Origin: Dirofilaria immitis
Lineage: Eukaryota; Nematoda; Chromadorea; Rhabditida; Onchocercidae
DNA length: 64,000 nucleotides
Assembly (NCBI GenBank): GCA_024305405.1
Contig: JAKNDB010000087.1
Location: 8,558,501 to 8,622,500, forward strand
Direction: 5' to 3'
The notes under the pieces were generated by a model. The model was not told where the DNA came from and made no database searches. It was given only the letters and a program-made list of their open reading frames with translations. Positions within the stretch are counted from its first letter, which is position 1; every line of letters begins with the position of its first letter. Made by a program: the position numbers and the translations under genes. Shown in pieces: positions 61,690 to 64,000 of this stretch.

Positions 61690-62900
61690 AATTATCAGAG
61701 ATATAAATTTACATAAAAATCGGTAATGTAATGGTTTTCTTGAGAATATTCTCGAGATTGCTTCATTAATTTTAAGGAATTAGAGCGAGACTGGAACTCC
61801 CATAAAATCAGTCAATGCATTATCTATTCCATTGGAGATGTTCACTTAGAAGATATCAACATATGATTGGCAATATATCATTGATGCGTAATTTGCATCG
61901 GATGTCTTTAACGTATGATTCACGTCACTCACCCGTCGTGTTAATATCATTTGGAAAACACTGTAAGGAAAATATTTTCCAGTGCGTGATTTACGTCATT
62001 CATTCTACCGTAATAGCATACATCGTTTGGAAATGATCAAAACATAATGGAAATACTTCTTTAGTAATATGAACCATCGAGAGAATATCATTCGAAGATG
62101 ATTTTAATGAGTTCTCAGTTCATGCATGGTTCATGTCGTTTATTTTATTGGGTAAGTATGGATTGGAAAATATCAATTATATAACAGGGAAGATGTCCCG
62201 TTATTGTCCAACGAATTAAGAATAACTATATCAGAAAATATCCGAGAATAAAATATTGGAAAAATTTGTATCACTTTAAAACTTATAACTCAACTAACTA
62301 CTACTCACACTCAATGCATGGTTAACTGATGGTGAGCAGAGACGATATATGCAACACTGTTACTTACGTATAGAGAGTAGCAATACTAACTTATAATTAT
62401 TAGACGTGCGCATAGGTTGTGATAGGGATAAGGTCATACCGAATGATCTAGTAGTATTTATCTAATCGAAATATTTTAAAAATCGATGTTATGAAACATT
62501 TACTCAATATGATTCCCGAACTTTCTTCCCGATCGGACTTCTCTATATTATTTCAGTTCCCTCCCTTAGTATAAACCTCCATTGTTCTGTTTTCGCCGCC
62601 ATTAACTTATTATGACCTTATCAAAAGCTGCGTTGCGTTTCATCTACGGAATTGGAATGACCCCGCGCTTTCGTTTCATTGATTTTTCTTCGAGAGAGAT
62701 TAGCTCTTTTTTATCGCTATTCATCTTATGCTTCAAGATATTCTACTCTTTTTAGTTATAAATCTTCTATTTTATGAGATAGCAAAATTGCTTGATTCAT
62801 CTTTTCTCAATCTTTCATCAGAAACATTCCACATCCTGGGATTCCGAGGAACAATTCACTAAAGAATTTATTGAAATTATCAGGAATATAAGTCGCATAA
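61690..62900. repeat. degenerate repeats including a ~69-bp array and a shared coding-like phrase
   Basis: Units at about 61914, 61983 and 62118 share GTGATTCACGTCATTCA, then TATCATTTGGAAAA, with spacing near 69 and then 135 bases. Separately, AAGAATTTATTGAAATTATC occurs at about 61678 and 62859 in similar flanks (AATTCACT before, then AGA/AGG AATATAA). In one frame it reads EFIEIIR. I recognise no gene; this could be a decayed multi-copy sequence. Confidence 0.5.
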
Positions 62901-64000
62901 TATATTCCAAGACATCATTTTATATTTACCTTATTCTAAGTGACGGTCGATGCTTTGTATTTGTTATTATTAAACATACGGTGGATGAAGTCTTGGAATA
63001 AGTGAAATGTATATAAATAATTGAAAAATATCATTTAAGAGTTTATTCTTTGAAATTCTTGAAATTTAATTTTATTAAAATCAACCGAACAATTAATGAT
63101 ATTTAGAAATAGAAAAAAAAGATATAGTGAAGAAAGAATCGCTTACTTAGGATGATAATTCACTGAATATAATGGTGATCTTTGTGAAATAATTCGGGGA
63201 TCAAAAGCAATTTGTAAAATAAAAGCTAATTAATTATTTTTGAAAAGATCGTTCTGTTTTCCAATCATCCGAATCATTTTTGATCGCTTCGATCTATCTT
63301 AAACATTTAATATTCATGATTTATTTCTATTTTGTCAAAAACACTACTATAACGTGATCTTAAAATATAAAATATTTTGAAGTTACATTGTTAATTTAAA
63401 ATCTTGTATGAAACTTGGAAAGTTCCTTTTTCAGTTGCAGGATAATTTTCCGTGGAAATTGTTCACATGTGTGGAAAGCAGTTGGATTTGGTCCGATTAT
63501 CACCATCTTATCTTTTACATAATATATCTGTAAATGTGCAATCGATAGTAATTGTGGTATCTTTCACTTAAAATTATCATCCAAGGAGTTTCACTTGTAT
63601 CGTTTGGAATATCTTGATTTTTGATGTTATACAATCTTTTCAAAAAATATACTAAGAGTAGCCAATGAAATCATTTGCCGAAATGCGCATCTATACGATT
63701 CTGGCAACTGATCAACCGTGTATTGATAATAAATGAAATATTTTTATAGGAAAATGATCAAAAATTGTTTCTTATATATATTCCTGTTAACTTTAAAAGT
63801 TCTGCTTAAGCCAAACTGGTATTTTCCTTCAGAAGCTTTATAAATGAAGAGCAATCTTAATACTATTTTAAAAATCAAGGCTTTTCTATCTTTAAAAAGG
63901 CTTCTATTATATTTTAATTTCTGAATTTTGAATCATTTTTAATGTGACGAAGAAGCTTCTAATATGAAGATTATTGTCGAGAAAAGGATTTTTAGTTGAC

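Larger units (their letters stand above)
60696..64000. other. no gene supported in the last 3.3 kb
   Basis: Apart from the repeats listed I see no exon chain. Frames at 61815-62036 and 62792-63001 on + fall within the repeat-like sequence. Confidence 0.5.

Overview
The window is AT-rich eukaryotic nuclear DNA from a nematode. Three things say so: small exons joined by GT-AG introns with the nematode acceptor TTTTCAG; gene families typical of worms (a nematode-type TTBK-like kinase, a TSSK-like kinase, a Nanos finger); and a copy of the nematode spliced leader SL1 in the DNA at 15948-15969. Introns of 100-1400 bases and many exons per gene fit a spirurid/filarial-type worm better than Strongyloides. 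The species is inferred loosely and not established. I saw no bacterial (Wolbachia-like) or viral coding sequence.

Layout. 1-20 kb is gene-poor and repeat-rich. It holds a 319-bp foldback element, two RING-CH (MARCH-type) exons with a cysteine-rich exon upstream, several minisatellite-like arrays, the SL1 relic, and two orphan ankyrin exons. From 20.5 kb the genes are, in order: a SUZ-domain protein (SZRD1-like, -), proteasome ATPase Rpt3 (-), a TTBK-like kinase (+), polyprenol reductase SRD5A3 (-), ER membrane complex subunit 2 (-), mitochondrial delta-1-pyrroline-5-carboxylate dehydrogenase (-), a TSSK-like kinase (-), a 628-bp copy of part of the TTBK-like gene with a dispersed repeat beside it, and a Nanos-like CCHC protein (-). 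The last 3.3 kb shows only degenerate repeats.

The genes are mostly housekeeping (protein turnover, ER membrane insertion, dolichol synthesis, proline catabolism) mixed with families usually linked to germline or sperm (Nanos, TSSK-like, TTBK-like). Spacing gives no strong operon signal.

The most important observation for a reader is that six genes on both strands each carry one or more apparent single-base deletions. Nearly all lie in short A or T runs, and adding one base restores both the family sequence and the phase of the next exon. Rpt3 has none. This looks like homopolymer under-calling in the assembly, not six dead genes. The only difference I found between the two 628-bp kinase copies is also one T in a T run.
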